A stretch of DNA of 64,000 nt from Undaria pinnatifida (GCA_012845835.1 JABAKD010000008.1:13343501-13407500); one strand, 5' to 3'. Numbered from the stretch's first letter, positions 29,744 to 40,399 are shown. Notes: generated by a model from the sequence alone, not told the origin. Numbers and translations are program-made.

Positions 29744-32271
29744 GGGATGTTGGGACGAACGGCGCGCAAATTATCAAGAACGGAGCCGCGATCCCAGCGA
29801 GAGATACCATCGGCGGCCTCGTTGTGGACACCACGCACATGCGTGGCCTCGAAATGCCATCCGGATGACACTTCGAAAACGCCGAGAAGACGCATGAGGG
29901 CACCGGAACGCGGTTCCAGCCCCCCCCGACACCGCCGCACCCAATGCACGGCGGCCTCGTTGTCTCCCCGCAGCAAAACACAATCTCCCGTCGCTGACGG
30001 TCGATCGGCACACGAAGACACTAGTACAAAGGCCGACACAACCATGCCCAAAAGTTCAAGCACGTTGATCGATAAGTCGTCCACCCCGCGGACGAACTTA
30101 CTCGAGCCGCAAAACCGCGACTGTTCCAGGGCTGTGAGATCATAGCGCCAGTAAACACCGGTTTCGAGACAATATCCCCCGACGGCGGTTTTGGACGCGT
30201 CCGAGAACAACGTACGTTGTGCCGGGCGCTCCAACAAATTATACATCGGCGCCGACAGCACCCCACCGCGCGCGTCAAGACCTTTGTCCACAAACCACCG
30301 CCAGAACTCGAGATCCGCATGGAACTCGGGCCCAAGGGCCACACGCCGCCCCGGATTGGCCATTCGGCCAGCGAATTGATCACCGGCAGCGATGCGCGGC
30401 ATCCCAACCGAAGCCAACAAACGATGCACGAAGAAAGAACCGGGACGAACTGCAAACGAGATGTGCATGAGGAAGCCCGCCAACTGCGACACCTGCTTCG
30501 CTGAAGCATGGTTGCGAGTCGAGGGCCACTCCGCTAAAAGCACGCGCAACTTGAGGCGCTTATGTAGCGGTGCCGTCACCGTAAGCGCCTCTGTATCCAC
30601 CAACCAGCCCAGCACCTCGAGACGCGTGTCCCAGTTAGTGATTTTGCTGGCGGACAACAGCGGAGGGTCGGACGCGCCACGTACGCCCAACAAGCGAAAA
30701 TGGTCCGACGCCAATGACTGCACAGCCCGCATACAGCGACGACCGTCCGGCCACCACTGAACCTCGACAAGAATGCCATCGTCTACGTAGTACCGCACGA
30801 AAAAACGACTCCCGGCGTAGCCGCCGCTACCGGATACGGTTCGACAATCGCGAGGGAGGGACGTCACTGAACCCCCCCGCGGCGGGGCAAGACGCACGTG
30901 TCCGACGGCAGCCGCCCCTTGTGGGGAAACAGCCGCATTTTGAAACGTAGAGTGGGTGTGGGAATGTTCCAGCGCAGACGCCATTAGCCCCCAGAACCCG
31001 GGACTATTACGCCACCCGAATTGCAAGCGAAGATCCACAACTACGTATTCGCCAATCGCGTACCCAAACACCGGCGCCCCTACCGGGTCAACTAAAACTT
31101 GACGATAGGCGTCTTTCACGTCAACGCGGCAGAGGACGATTCGAGCTGTGGGACCGTGCAACTGCCGCAAAAACAACACCCTTAACAACACATCCCGAAA
31201 TACATGACCGAGCTCGCAGGAGGGGGCGGAGGAAAAATCGGTATCGTCGTTAACGCTGGAGTGGCCGCCCGCGCGCGCAAATGTGAGATCGTGGATGATG
31301 CGAAACTTAGGCTTAAGCACGACGGCCAATGGCGAAACACGTAAACCCGGAATATCGGCGGCGGAACTTAACTTGAACACCAAAGCCCGACCGTGCCCAA
31401 CGTCAGAACATATCTTTTGGTGAACAGCAACGGCATGGGGGGCGACGCTCGGGTGGTTACCGTATGCAAGCTCCGCAGCCAGATTACCCCCCCGCGCAAC
31501 ACACACCGGGGAACCCGGTGCCAAGACGCGGAGCAGCTGGTCAACACGAGGGAAGTTCTTGACGGTACCAAACCAATGACGAACGATGTGAGGATGAATA
31601 TGGGGGGCAATGCGATCGGATCCGACAGCGGACGTAAACAATTTAACACTGCCGGCACAAGCATGCAAAAGAGACGACCCCGCACTGGCAACCACATCGA
31701 GATTCGCGGAACCTGTTGACGATACCGACCGCAATACGCTATCCTGCGCGACGCGCCACGCCTCAACCGCCGAATCCAACTGCGCGTGCGCGCGCTCGCC
31801 GTCGGTCGAGCCGTGCCCGCACCCCCATCCACAACCCGAAAGTCGCATACGTTCGCTATGATTAACTGTGTCTCCGCGCGCGCCCGAGACACCTGTTCCT
31901 ACAATGCGCGCCGAAACTACCGTACACGCCCGCGCGCGCTCCCCGTGGTCACCTCTATTTCCGAATATGACGGATCCCGGGGCAACAGGTACACGCTCTC
32001 GCCCAACGCCGCCTTCGCTCGCCAGCGCCTCCAACGCCCGCCCCCGCAACCCGCCCGGGACTCCACGGGCTGCGGGTACGGTCGGCGCTCCGTCAACGCC
32101 GACCGTTGACGCAACCCCCCCATCAACCGCCAACGTCGCCGCCGCGCCCCCCGAGGCTGGACCCAAAACGCGGCCGCCACTCTCCATTGTTGACGCAGCC
32201 GCTACCTCCACCGCCGGCGCAGCAGATGTGCCCGCAAAGGTTGGCCCCACCAGGCGGCAGGGCCCGTGTCT
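29614..32271 (-). CDS. Reverse transcriptase/RNase H of DIRS-like element
   Basis: The open frame is about 885 codons, directly after the gag TGA and in the same frame. Numbering from the GTG at 32,250 gives 878 residues. A 200-residue low-complexity N-terminus precedes the RT domain (about 310-560), with RVDVKDAYRQ (motif A) and YVDD at 488-491. RNase H follows, with Asp684 (LFSDASKTA), Glu732 (NVLELLG), Asp763 (RGDNEAAV) and Asp814 (EAADGISRWD). All catalytic residues are present, and the connection RPGSFFVHRLL is typical of DIRS/Ngaro pol proteins. It copies element RNA into DNA. No integrase or protease is seen. How it is translated is unclear: by readthrough, or from the ATG at about 32,187. 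Confidence 0.9.
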   Translation of the reverse strand, partial: RHGPCRLVGPTFAGTSAAPAVEVAAASTMESGGRVLGPASGGAAATLAVDGGVASTVGVDGAPTVPAARGVPGGLRGRALEALASEGGVGRERVPVAPGSVIFGNRGDHGERARACTVVSARIVGTGVSGARGDTVNHSERMRLSGCGWGCGHGSTDGERAHAQLDSAVEAWRVAQDSVLRSVSSTGSANLDVVASAGSSLLHACAGSVKLFTSAVGSDRIAPHIHPHIVRHWFGTVKNFPRVDQLLRVLAPGSPVCVARGGNLAAELAYGNHPSVAPHAVAVHQKICSDVGHGRALVFKLSSAADIPGLRVSPLAVVLKPKFRIIHDLTFARAGGHSSVNDDTDFSSAPSCELGHVFRDVLLRVLFLRQLHGPTARIVLCRVDVKDAYRQVLVDPVGAPVFGYAIGEYVVVDLRLQFGWRNSPGFWGLMASALEHSHTHSTFQNAAVSPQGAAAVGHVRLAPPRGGSVTSLPRDCRTVSGSGGYAGSRFFVRYYVDDGILVEVQWWPDGRRCMRAVQSLASDHFRLLGVRGASDPPLLSASKITNWDTRLEVLGWLVDTEALTVTAPLHKRLKLRVLLAEWPSTRNHASAKQVSQLAGFLMHISFAVRPGSFFVHRLLASVGMPRIAAGDQFAGRMANPGRRVALGPEFHADLEFWRWFVDKGLDARGGVLSAPMYNLLERPAQRTLFSDASKTAVGGYCLETGVYWRYDLTALEQSRFCGSSKFVRGVDDLSINVLELLGMVVSAFVLVSSCADRPSATGDCVLLRGDNEAAVHWVRRCRGGLEPRSGALMRLLGVFEVSSGWHFEATHVRGVHNEAADGISRWDRGSVLDNLRAVRPNIPWQVRELGTIGISLCTSVLASDSCGTPLRPRLNELIWGILEHG

Positions 32272-33612
32272 TCATACCGAACCAGAACCAGCGCCTCTGC
32301 CCCCCTCGCCCCCCCTGCTGCCCCCCGCGGGGAGGACCGGCCGCAACGACAACGCCCGCGACCCTCCGCCCGCCGCTACGCTTCCACCGCCTTCCTCTCT
32401 GCAAGCGGGTGGAGATGGCGAGGACGCCGACGCCGCGGGGGCCTCGTGCAGAAACTTACACGGAGACCAATTGCATTTACCGGTGCGCGCAAACATTCGG
32501 CACACCTGGGGGAGACTTGAGCTGGCCTTTCCCTTAGACCCGGGCGACCCAGCGGGGGGAGCGGTTGCCTTCCGCTTGGTGGGCCTGTCTGCGCCGGAAC
32601 CGATGCTACTGAGTACGAGCCGGAGAACCTCCCCCCCGCCGCGGCAAAATTCGAGAGTGCGCACGAAGGCGGGCACGGGTGGGGGGTCGAACGCCGTGCC
32701 AGCTGGGGGAGGGACAATAGCAGGGGAAGACCGCTGCGCAGCACGCATGAGCTCACTCACCCACAAAGCGATGTCGCGATTAACCATGTCACATAGCACC
32801 GCATGCGCTTCTGGGACGGACAGCATGCTATAGTTGCTGAAGGTGTGCGCGCGCAAGCCCATGACCGCCACCGTAAACGCGTCTCCGAGGGCGTTGACCC
32901 GCGCCAGACAGGGGAGATCGTCGGCGACCCCAGGCGAAAGACCCACAGAAAGGATCGCAACGACAGCCAATCTCAGGAGGTCGAGACGGTCGGCGACCAT
33001 TAGGGAGTGCCCGATGGGCCCGTCCACACGGGGCCCGTAAGCCCCGACGTCGAAGGAACTGAACGACCGAAGCTGGGACGCTACGCTGGCGGTCACGTGG
33101 ATGGCCTCCCCCACAAAAGACTGCAGGTCAGCGGGAGAGTCCCCGAGGTTCGGGGGGATACGCCCTCGAATGATCCACAGCTTCCTGGCTGTGTTCACTT
33201 TATTCCACGTTGTTAGTTCGGTGGCAAGCTGGGCTTTTTGACGCTGCCGCTCCTGAGCGTCGCCGTCGTCTCGGGAGGCTACCCGACCGGAGTTGTTTTC
33301 CATGAACTGCCTGACCATGATGTCGAGATTAGCAACCTGATCAGTACATGTATCCGCTGCTTCGCGGGTGGAAGAGGCGAGTGCCGATAACTCGGCATAA
33401 TTGTCGTCGAGGCGCTTATGGACCCGCGCGAATTCGGCTTCGACCTGTCGGGCCCAAGTGGCCCAGTCACCCGAAGGCGAGGCCGCACCGGCCGGTTGCG
33501 CCCCAGAGGAAGCCCCCGAGCTCGCGAGAGCTGCGGCGGCCCGGGCACCCAAAGTATCCTCCACCTTAGCGCTGGCGGCAGCAGGGGCCACAGCATCCGG
33601 CGAATCCCCCAT
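32272..33612 (-). CDS. Gag-like protein with CCCH zinc finger
   Basis: The frame is open from 33,636 (GTG); the first ATG is 33,612, giving 446 residues. It has an Ala-rich N-terminus, a helical middle (for example LATELTTWNKVNTARKLW) and a C-terminal finger, CRMFARTGKCNWSPCKFLH, of the CX8CX4CX3H type near residue 370-390, followed by a Gly/Ser/Arg-rich tail. CCCH fingers bind RNA, so this is the likely nucleic-acid-packaging protein. A CCCH finger rather than a retroviral CCHC knuckle is notable. It ends in TGA, with pol continuing in the same frame. Confidence 0.78.
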   Translation of the reverse strand: MGDSPDAVAPAAASAKVEDTLGARAAAALASSGASSGAQPAGAASPSGDWATWARQVEAEFARVHKRLDDNYAELSALASSTREAADTCTDQVANLDIMVRQFMENNSGRVASRDDGDAQERQRQKAQLATELTTWNKVNTARKLWIIRGRIPPNLGDSPADLQSFVGEAIHVTASVASQLRSFSSFDVGAYGPRVDGPIGHSLMVADRLDLLRLAVVAILSVGLSPGVADDLPCLARVNALGDAFTVAVMGLRAHTFSNYSMLSVPEAHAVLCDMVNRDIALWVSELMRAAQRSSPAIVPPPAGTAFDPPPVPAFVRTLEFCRGGGEVLRLVLSSIGSGADRPTKRKATAPPAGSPGSKGKASSSLPQVCRMFARTGKCNWSPCKFLHEAPAASASSPSPPACREEGGGSVAAGGGSRALSLRPVLPAGGSRGGEGGRGAGSGSV

Positions 33613-33736
33613 CGTCACAGAGACAGCCCGCAGCACTCGCCACAGCAGTAGTCACAACGAATTATTGCCACGGCAGTCACCACGGCAGTACCAGCGAAGT
33701 CTCACCGCAGCAGCAGTCGCAGCAAGCAATCAGCCA

Positions 33737-33971
33737 GAAATCAGCCAGTCTATCACACCTTGACCTTGTCTTGCTGACGATGCTCCTCTCTTCTCTGCGT
33801 GCTTCGCTTGCTAATCAGCAACACGACAAACTGATCCAAGGTTCCCTTTGCTATACCAGGACAAGTACACGTAACCACCCGCGTTGATCTCATTGGTCAA
33901 CGTGCAGTAACCCCAAACTTCTTCCGTACATACAAAACCCTTATTTTCTCGTGCCTCGATAATAATACGCT
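33737..33971 (-). repeat. Split direct repeat A1
   Basis: This is the 5' terminal repeat on the minus strand, identical by eye to A2. Transcription of the element probably starts here. Confidence 0.92.
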
Positions 33972-34101
33972 GTGTGTAAAGGTCTAACGATCGATGACGT
34001 CGGGGTGTCGAGAGACACCGTATTTCAGTAGACACGGCCGGGAGCTGGTTTTGAAACCGGCGATTTCGTTTACGAAAAGTTGGGAGGGGCTACCGTAGGA
34101 C
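33972..34101. other. Right flank of the DIRS-like insertion
   Basis: These 130 bases lie beyond A1 and before R resumes at 34,102. They are missing from R at 58,020 and contain a near-palindrome GGTGTCGAGAGACACC. Confidence 0.45.
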
Positions 34102-34359
34102 GACTCATTTATGCGCGAAAATATATACAGACATGCCTTGGAGTACGTTCAACCGGATCGTGCAAAGTACGGCGCAGTTTTGTTTTTCGTCCCCGCGGGA
34201 AAATAGCCTGAATATTATTGAAAAAATTGAAGGCCTGTCATTGGTCGAAACGAGTTTCGCTCCTAGAGACAACCTGAGGCCGGTATTTTGTTCGTGGCCA
34301 TGTCACCCACCTCCACAGGCAATGGGGTTCAGTATGATACCAAAGATTCATTATTTGAC
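34102..34359 (+). mobile_element. R element, middle part
   Basis: This continues the R copy begun at 26,637 and matches 58,035-58,275. It is followed by X copy 2; the final 54 bases of R are at 38,616-38,669. Confidence 0.75.
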
Positions 34360-36113
34360 AATACAAGGGCTCCGCATGGGCGCCCATGCTTCGGGTAGGG
34401 CAGGGCAGCACTTCGACCACTTAAGGTGTAGCTGTCCGATTTGGCATGCATTGAACTTTAAAGTAATGCCAAGAGTTTCATACGAACATGGGATTCTGAA
34501 AGTCATGCTTTGACAAAAGAAAAAACGTACTATTATACAACAAAGAAGGAAAGGATAGGCGAAACAAACTGTTAAATGCGCCGTCAAGTAAAAGTTGGCG
34601 TCTATCAAACAAAAATACCGAAAAAAGTATTATTGAGAACCTGCGTCGCCTCTAGGCGAAACAAAAGAGGCCTTGGCATTAATGAAGAGACTGCACTGCT
34701 GTCCCCGTGGCAGTGGAGGTTCGAAGTCGACAGGATGCAAAGTCGGTTTGCATCAAACGTCGACATGAGGACATGTCAGCCGGCGAGGTTTTGGAATAAG
34801 ATTGCTTTGTTTGTTACGTGAAGGCTGTCGCATTGATTGGTCTGCGTGGTCGCGGGCGAGGAGGAAAACGTAGAAGAGGAGGGCGATCTCTCGTTGAGGC
34901 GGCGTTGTCTAAGATTGGTGCGGGGGTGGCTTTGCTCGTACGGGAGGTTGGCGTAGCGCTTCTTCTCTGTTTTTTCTCGGGAAGGCGGGATATGTGTGTC
35001 TGCTGTCTTTTCTTCGTGGGGGCTTTCACGTTGTCGAAATTGGACGCGTCCCCTCAATGCATAATATCCGGAGTGTCTCTACCATGACGACTGCTGATAG
35101 TGCCGTGCGTATTTCCTAGAGACTGACATATTATTTACTGGTAGTAATAATAATATACCTTTGCAACATTTTTTTTCTTCATCCCATTTATTATCCCCGC
35201 ACCACTCTCGCGCTCCCTCCCAGTAGTAACTCAGATCCGGGGTCAATAGCGGGCCCTCCTCCTCCCTCCCCACTTCGGCACGTGCTTTCATTTTTTACCG
35301 CCAGGAGAATCCAGCATTTTCTTCCCTCGTCGACTCGCGTCGAACCAACCCACGCTGCTAGGCGCTCTCAGCAGTTGATTGATGCCTGTTTTTTTTTTTG
35401 CATTTTCGCAAATAAAGTCAAATCTCATCGTGGTGGGTGTCGAACTCAAGGACAACCAAACGTTAGTAATATTCGAGGGTAAAACCACTATTATAATTAT
35501 TATTAATAGACCACCGGGGAGGCCGGCTGACAAATGATTAAAAAAAAACAGGATCTTTGCATAGAGATGACATTCCCTCCCCCATATTGTATGATATTAC
35601 GATGGTTGACGCGATATGTATAGAATAAAGCGCCAAATACCTAAATATCAGCGTACGCAGAGTTTTAGATATCATGAATAACGAACGACCGCGATGGCAG
35701 AGCACGGCAAAGCATAGCGCGTCGCTCTGCTGAGCTAGCGGTGCGCTGCTGAGCTGAGCCGCAGGGCATCGCAGGGCACTGCACGGCGCTTCGTTGCTGT
35801 AAGCTATACCGCTGCGATGGGGTGCTGGGCGGTGTCGAGCTGATGAGCCAAGCCCAGATCTCAGCCGCTGAAGCTTCGTCAAGTACAAAACAAATGGTGC
35901 GAATCAAAGAAAAGCTAAAGCTGGACCGTTCCGCAACTAATGCACAGCTGTCAGGCGGCAATTAGCGGCAGTAGGAAGTTCAACTTACTAGACAAAAAAG
36001 AAAAAAAAATCGCGAAAAAGTTCAAAATCGTGTTGGCAGAAAAACCGAGTTTGCAGGAAGCAGCTGGAAGGTCAAGAAACAGGCAATATTTCAGTTGTTG
36101 TTGTTGTCGTTCT

Positions 36114-36996
36114 CACATTAACTCGCATAATCAAGTCCGTGGTCACAGGACAGGCTCCAGTCACTCTGGAGCTGAGGAATACCCTAGGGGAAAAACACAA
36201 ACCAAAGGTGGTACACGCATAAATCACAGCTGACGCAATTCATGCCTCCACCAGAAACATATAAAAGTGAAATCGGGAGTCAGTCTACGATGTGCCAGGT
36301 CCATACCGGTGCATACGTCTCATTACTCGCGCCTGGGAAAACCGACTATACCGCTTGCCAACCAAGAAAGACTACCACGTATATATTACACGTGGTATCT
36401 ATCACTACGCATGCGCAAAACAGACGCAAGTCAATTGGAAAAAAGAAACAAACAAAGAAGAGAAAGGAAAGGAAATAAATGGGTGCATGGGGCCAAGAAA
36501 AAGAAAAGGTAAATGAATTTTGGGGGGTCTAGTAGTTATTGTTGTTGTTGTTGTTGTTGTTGTTGTCGTTCTCACATTAACTCGCATAATCAAGTCCGTG
36601 GTCACAGGACAGGCTCCAGTCACTCTGGAGCTGAGGAATACCCTAGGGGAAAAACACAAACCAAAGGTGGTACACGCATAAATCACAGCTGACGCAATTC
36701 ATGCCTCCACCAGAAACATATACAAGTGAAATCGGGAGTCAGTCTACGATGTGCCAGGTCCATACCGGTGCATACGTCTCATTACTCGCGCCCGGGAAAA
36801 CCGACTATACCGCTTGCCAACCAAGAAAGACTACCACGTATATATTACACGTGGTATCTATCACTACGCATGCGCAAAACAGACGCAAGTCAATTGGAAA
36901 AAAGAAACAAACAAAGAAGAGAAAGGAAAGGAAATAAATGGGTGCATGGGGCCAAGAAAAAGAAAAGGTAAATAAATTTTGGGGGGTCTAGTAGTT

Positions 36997-37029
<33 letters not shown>

Positions 37030-37455
37030 CTCACATTAACTCGCATAATCAAGTCCGTGGTCACAGGACAGGCTCCAGTCACTCTGGAGCTGAGGAATAC
37101 CCTAGGGGAAAAACACAAACCAAAGGTGGTACACGCATAAATCACAGCTGACGCAATTCATGCCTCCACCAGAAACATATAAAAGTGAAATCGGGAGTCA
37201 GTCTACGATGTGCCAGGTCCATACCGGTGCATACGTCTCATTACTCGCGCCCGGGAAAACCGACTATACCGCTTGCCAACCAAGAAAGACTACCACGTAT
37301 ATATTACACGTGGTATCTATCACTACGCATGCGCAAAACAGACGCAAGTCAATTGGAAAAAAGAAACAAACAAAGAAGAGAAAGGAAAGGAAATAAATGG
37401 GTGCATGGGGCCAAGAAAAAGAAAAGGTAAATAAATTTTGGGGGGTCTAGTAGTT

Positions 37456-37506
<51 letters not shown>

Positions 37507-37730
37507 CTCACATTAACTCGCATAATCAAGTCCGTGGTCACAGGACAGGCTCCAGTCACTCTGGAGCTGAGGAATACCCCAGGGAAAAACACACACAACC
37601 CAAGGTGGTACACGCATATATCACAGCTGACGCAATTCATGCCTCCACCAGAAATATATAAAAGTGAAATCGGGAGTCAGTCTACGATGTGCCAGGTCCA
37701 GGCCGGTGCATACGTCTCACTACTCACGCC
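36114..37730. repeat. 450-477-base tandem repeat in X, copy 2
   Basis: The marker CACATTAACTCGC recurs at 36,114, 36,573, 37,032 and 37,509. Spacing grows from 459 to 477 because the GTT microsatellite lengthens, up to about 17 triplets at 37,458-37,506 against about 7-8 in copy 1. Confidence 0.93.
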
Positions 37731-38070
37731 TGGAGATGGCGAGTGTTGCCACCAGCACGATGCCACGTGGTTTTTCGACGATCTACATCAGTACTACGAA
37801 CGACTTCCGATACATCCACCGAAGCACGGACCACCGGACAATTACGCGACCGACAGCTGGCCGTGGTTGTCACGTGTCTCTGTGTTGGGGGCCCCTGTGC
37901 GCTGCTTCTTGTTGGCTCTTGTTTGGGTAAAACATGCGGTGTGCTCGATGGTCTCACGGCACCAGAATCAGAACGTCCGCTCGTACGACGTATCATTCTT
38001 ACAGGAAATAAATGTAATACGACCTGGTGTTTTTTTCTCCATCAATATGAACATAAAACGGTTGTTATAA
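37639..38070 (+). CDS. Unrecognised open frame in X, copy 2
   Basis: Counterpart of 2,901-3,332, with the same length and a few substitutions. It contains TWFFDDLHQYYERLP. No family is recognised. Confidence 0.22.
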   Translation: MPPPEIYKSEIGSQSTMCQVQAGAYVSLLTPGDGECCHQHDATWFFDDLHQYYERLPIHPPKHGPPDNYATDSWPWLSRVSVLGAPVRCFLLALVWVKHAVCSMVSRHQNQNVRSYDVSFLQEINVIRPGVFFSINMNIKRLL

Positions 38071-38669
38071 TTTGGACAGAGTGATGCGTGTACGACTAAC
38101 CTTGCCAACGGCACTCGTACTGCACTTTGAGCTATCTGCTGTGGTTCTGGTTGCTACTAGTTGCTGCTGTATGTGCTAGAAGTTTCGCCCTTCGGCTACT
38201 GCTGCTGCATGCACCTGATGTTGTGATTGGTGGAATGCCGTCAGTTGGCGTTCATGCTCGTCGTACATACTGCTGTTCTCACCCGGTACGCAAAATTCCA
38301 AACATTATCACGTACCGTTTGGAAATGATGCCAATTTTGTAAATCATTCAGGCGTTGCAGCCATTAAGATTCAACATTTTTTCCAAAATTCTTCCTCGAC
38401 ACTCGCTCGTCTCGCTCGGCGCCCGTCCGCGTTCACGTCGATGTGCGGAACGGACACGGCAGGGCGAGGGGCGTTGGAGCCGGCCCCCGAAGGCGGCGCT
38501 CGAATCAAGCCATACTCGACCGAGAATTCCAGTTCCGCGAATCGCATACTTAGGCCGAGACAAAAAACTCCGGACCAAAGTCCATGACACCAAGGAATGA
38601 TTTTACATACGTTTATATTGCGAGCGGTATTCGTGGGGGAGATTATTTACTTTTCACTTGAACCAGCCT

Positions 38670-39484
38670 GCAGGTGTGCTCTTACCCTGACCGCGAAACT
38701 TGCCACTATTTGCCACGGTAGGTCTCGAACCTTGCTATCGTCCTTGTTCTTGTCGCTCTCGGCCACGAATTGCTTCGAAAGCCAGCGTGCACATTCAGCC
38801 TCGCGATTTCAAGAGCATTCTTCGTCGATTCCGCAGCCATGTCGACAGCCCTCGAACTACTGAAATCGTATCGCATACTATTAATCGGTATGTACTTGCC
38901 GGGGGCTAGAGCAGTACTCTAGCGCATGTACCACGACACGAATATTACCAGGAAAACGGTATAAACGGTTGCGAGGCAAGAATTCGAGTAGGGTAGGAGG
39001 TAAAGAAGACCTAATCTGTGGACAAAAGCCACACAGAGAGTACAAGCTTGGCGAAGAGAGGAACATAACTGCGAAAACGAACACAGAATCTGAAGCACCA
39101 CCCGTCACTGGCCGTTGACTGCACGGCATTCATTTACGATACGACAGAGAGACGACGGCGAGGGTAAGGTAATGATCTCCTAGATCGGAGGATAGATGGA
39201 CTGTAAAGTGAAACAGGAGTCCAGCTAAAAAATCTATGCTTGTACACGTTGCTGGTGAATCAAGTCCAAGCGCTGTTTGAGCTCGATGTTTGTACCCAGT
39301 ACTGGCGGTTGACGGCGCCAATGCGCTGTTTTTCGTTTTCACCAGGGACCAAACGACTACGGCGATATTGTTTTACATATTTTTAAGGTGTAGATTGTGA
39401 TTGGAGAGGCACAACGCGTTTGCTTCTTTCCGCAGGAGGGTTGTGCTGCACCTAAAACTGGCGGTTGCTCTCCGTTTGCACCAG
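38670..39484. other. Non-coding stretch upstream of acidic exons, copy 2
   Basis: Matches 3,932-4,746. No exon is supported. Confidence 0.5.
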
Positions 39485-39595
39485 GAACACGTGACATACG
39501 ATTTCGACGCCGACGGTGGTCAAGAGACCGATACCACGGAAATGTGTGCTGCTGGCGTCGAGAGTGCAGACATCGCCTCTTTCTGCGACGATGAG
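39485..39595 (+). CDS. Acidic exon A, copy 2
   Basis: Same splice borders, phase and 37-codon length as 4,747-4,857, with Ala to Thr and Val to Asp changes. It lies 163 bases upstream of the single exon B. Confidence 0.5.
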
Positions 39596-39758
39596 GTAGG
39601 TAGGAGCGTGAGGGTATACGGCGGTCGTCACATGTGAATTCCGATTGGACATGTGCACGCGCCATCGCAGGAGACGTTTGGGCTGGTTGTTTGCACCCAG
39701 TACTGACGGTGGACCTGGCGGTTGACGGCGCCAATGCGCTGTTTTTCGTTTTCACCAG

Positions 39759-39881
39759 GGACCCGACGACGGGCAACATGACGTTGAACACGACCCGTCG
39801 ACCTTCGATGGCGACCCCACTACGGTCACAGGCTCGACAAACTACGACAAGGATGATATCGACTCCACCGGCGCCATCGAG
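39759..39881 (+). CDS. Acidic exon B, single copy
   Basis: This is the one counterpart of the 16 tandem exons of copy 1. It has 123 bases, phase 0 to phase 0, and begins GPDDGQHDVEHD. It carries the Ser codon shared by the first and last exons of the copy 1 array. The following intron lacks most of the 265-base unit's intron and passes straight into TTTGGATTTGATTCTTGATG. Confidence 0.55.
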
Positions 39882-40276
39882 GTAGGCGCACCTGTCTATA
39901 GGGCGCGTTTGGATTTGATTCTTGATGCCCGCTGAGCGGTATCCTGTCGTGACATTGTCTTCATGGCACGCTTCTATAATGGATCTGTTTCTTGCATTGT
40001 TTCTGTGTGCATTCGTTTCTGTCGCCAACGATGCTTGCGTGCCTCCAAGGTGATTTCCATGTGCTCCGAACGTGTTCGGTTTGCAAGCACATATAGCAAC
40101 GTAGCTGTCGCTGCCTACAGTAAGCCCAGAACGCCAGCCCACATGAGCCGTCAGCCCTTCTCTGTTCCCCTAGCCTTGACTCATCACCGACCCAATCCCC
40201 CCCAACTGCTATTTGCACCCGCTCTCTTGTCCGAACCTCCGCAAACCCGTCCCCCTAGCCTCTCCTCCGGCTGAAG

Positions 40277-40399
40277 AAGAAATGGACTACAGACCCATTC
40301 GTGGAGGTCGCCCTGTCCCCGGGGTCGAATGCCGAACCTCCGTCCATCCGGATGACAGAGATATACACCATGTTTGATCCCCAAGTTTTTCCTCCGAAG
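40277..40399 (+). CDS. Exon with weak C2-like look, copy 2
   Basis: Same protein sequence and splice borders as 9,515-9,637 (KKWTTDPFVEVALSPGS to FDPQVFPPK). The family assignment is weak. Confidence 0.4.

Larger units (their letters stand above)
27199..33971 (-). mobile_element. DIRS/PAT-like tyrosine-recombinase retrotransposon
   Basis: On the minus strand the order is A1 (33,971-33,737), gag-like ORF, RT/RNase H ORF, tyrosine recombinase ORF, B1 (28,433-28,253), A2 (28,252-28,018), a 633-base spacer and B2 (27,384-27,199). A1 and A2 appear identical over 235 bases. B1 and B2 differ by a 4-base indel. B1 and A2 abut. This split-direct-repeat layout and the ORF set are the hallmark of PAT/Ngaro-type members of the DIRS superfamily, which integrate through a circular intermediate by a recombinase rather than a DDE integrase. 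The element is more GC-rich than its surroundings. The ORFs look intact, so it is recent. Confidence 0.9.
1..34258. repeat. Segmental duplication, copy 1
   Basis: Base 1 corresponds to base 34,259, and the order of all landmarks (X insertion, acidic exons, PH gene, inverted R copy, signal-peptide exon, second R copy) repeats in copy 2. The offset is about 34.26 kb at the start and about 30.8-31.1 kb after the exon minisatellite, because array lengths differ. Copy 1 alone carries the 16-unit 265-base array, a poly-T retroinsert at 18,332, an 86-base tandem duplication at 24,298, a palindrome at 25,757 and the DIRS-like element. The start of the unit lies outside the window. Confidence 0.93.
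34360..38615. mobile_element. X insertion, copy 2 (unclassified, 4.3 kb)
   Basis: Same content as 102-3,877, with one more 450-base unit and longer GTT runs. The open frame corresponding to 2,901-3,332 is at 37,639-38,070. Classification is unresolved, as for copy 1. Confidence 0.6.

Noticed and set aside
30191-33763. Plus-strand frames over the DIRS-like element, including a 321-codon one
   Set aside because: They are shadows of the GC-rich minus-strand gag and pol frames.
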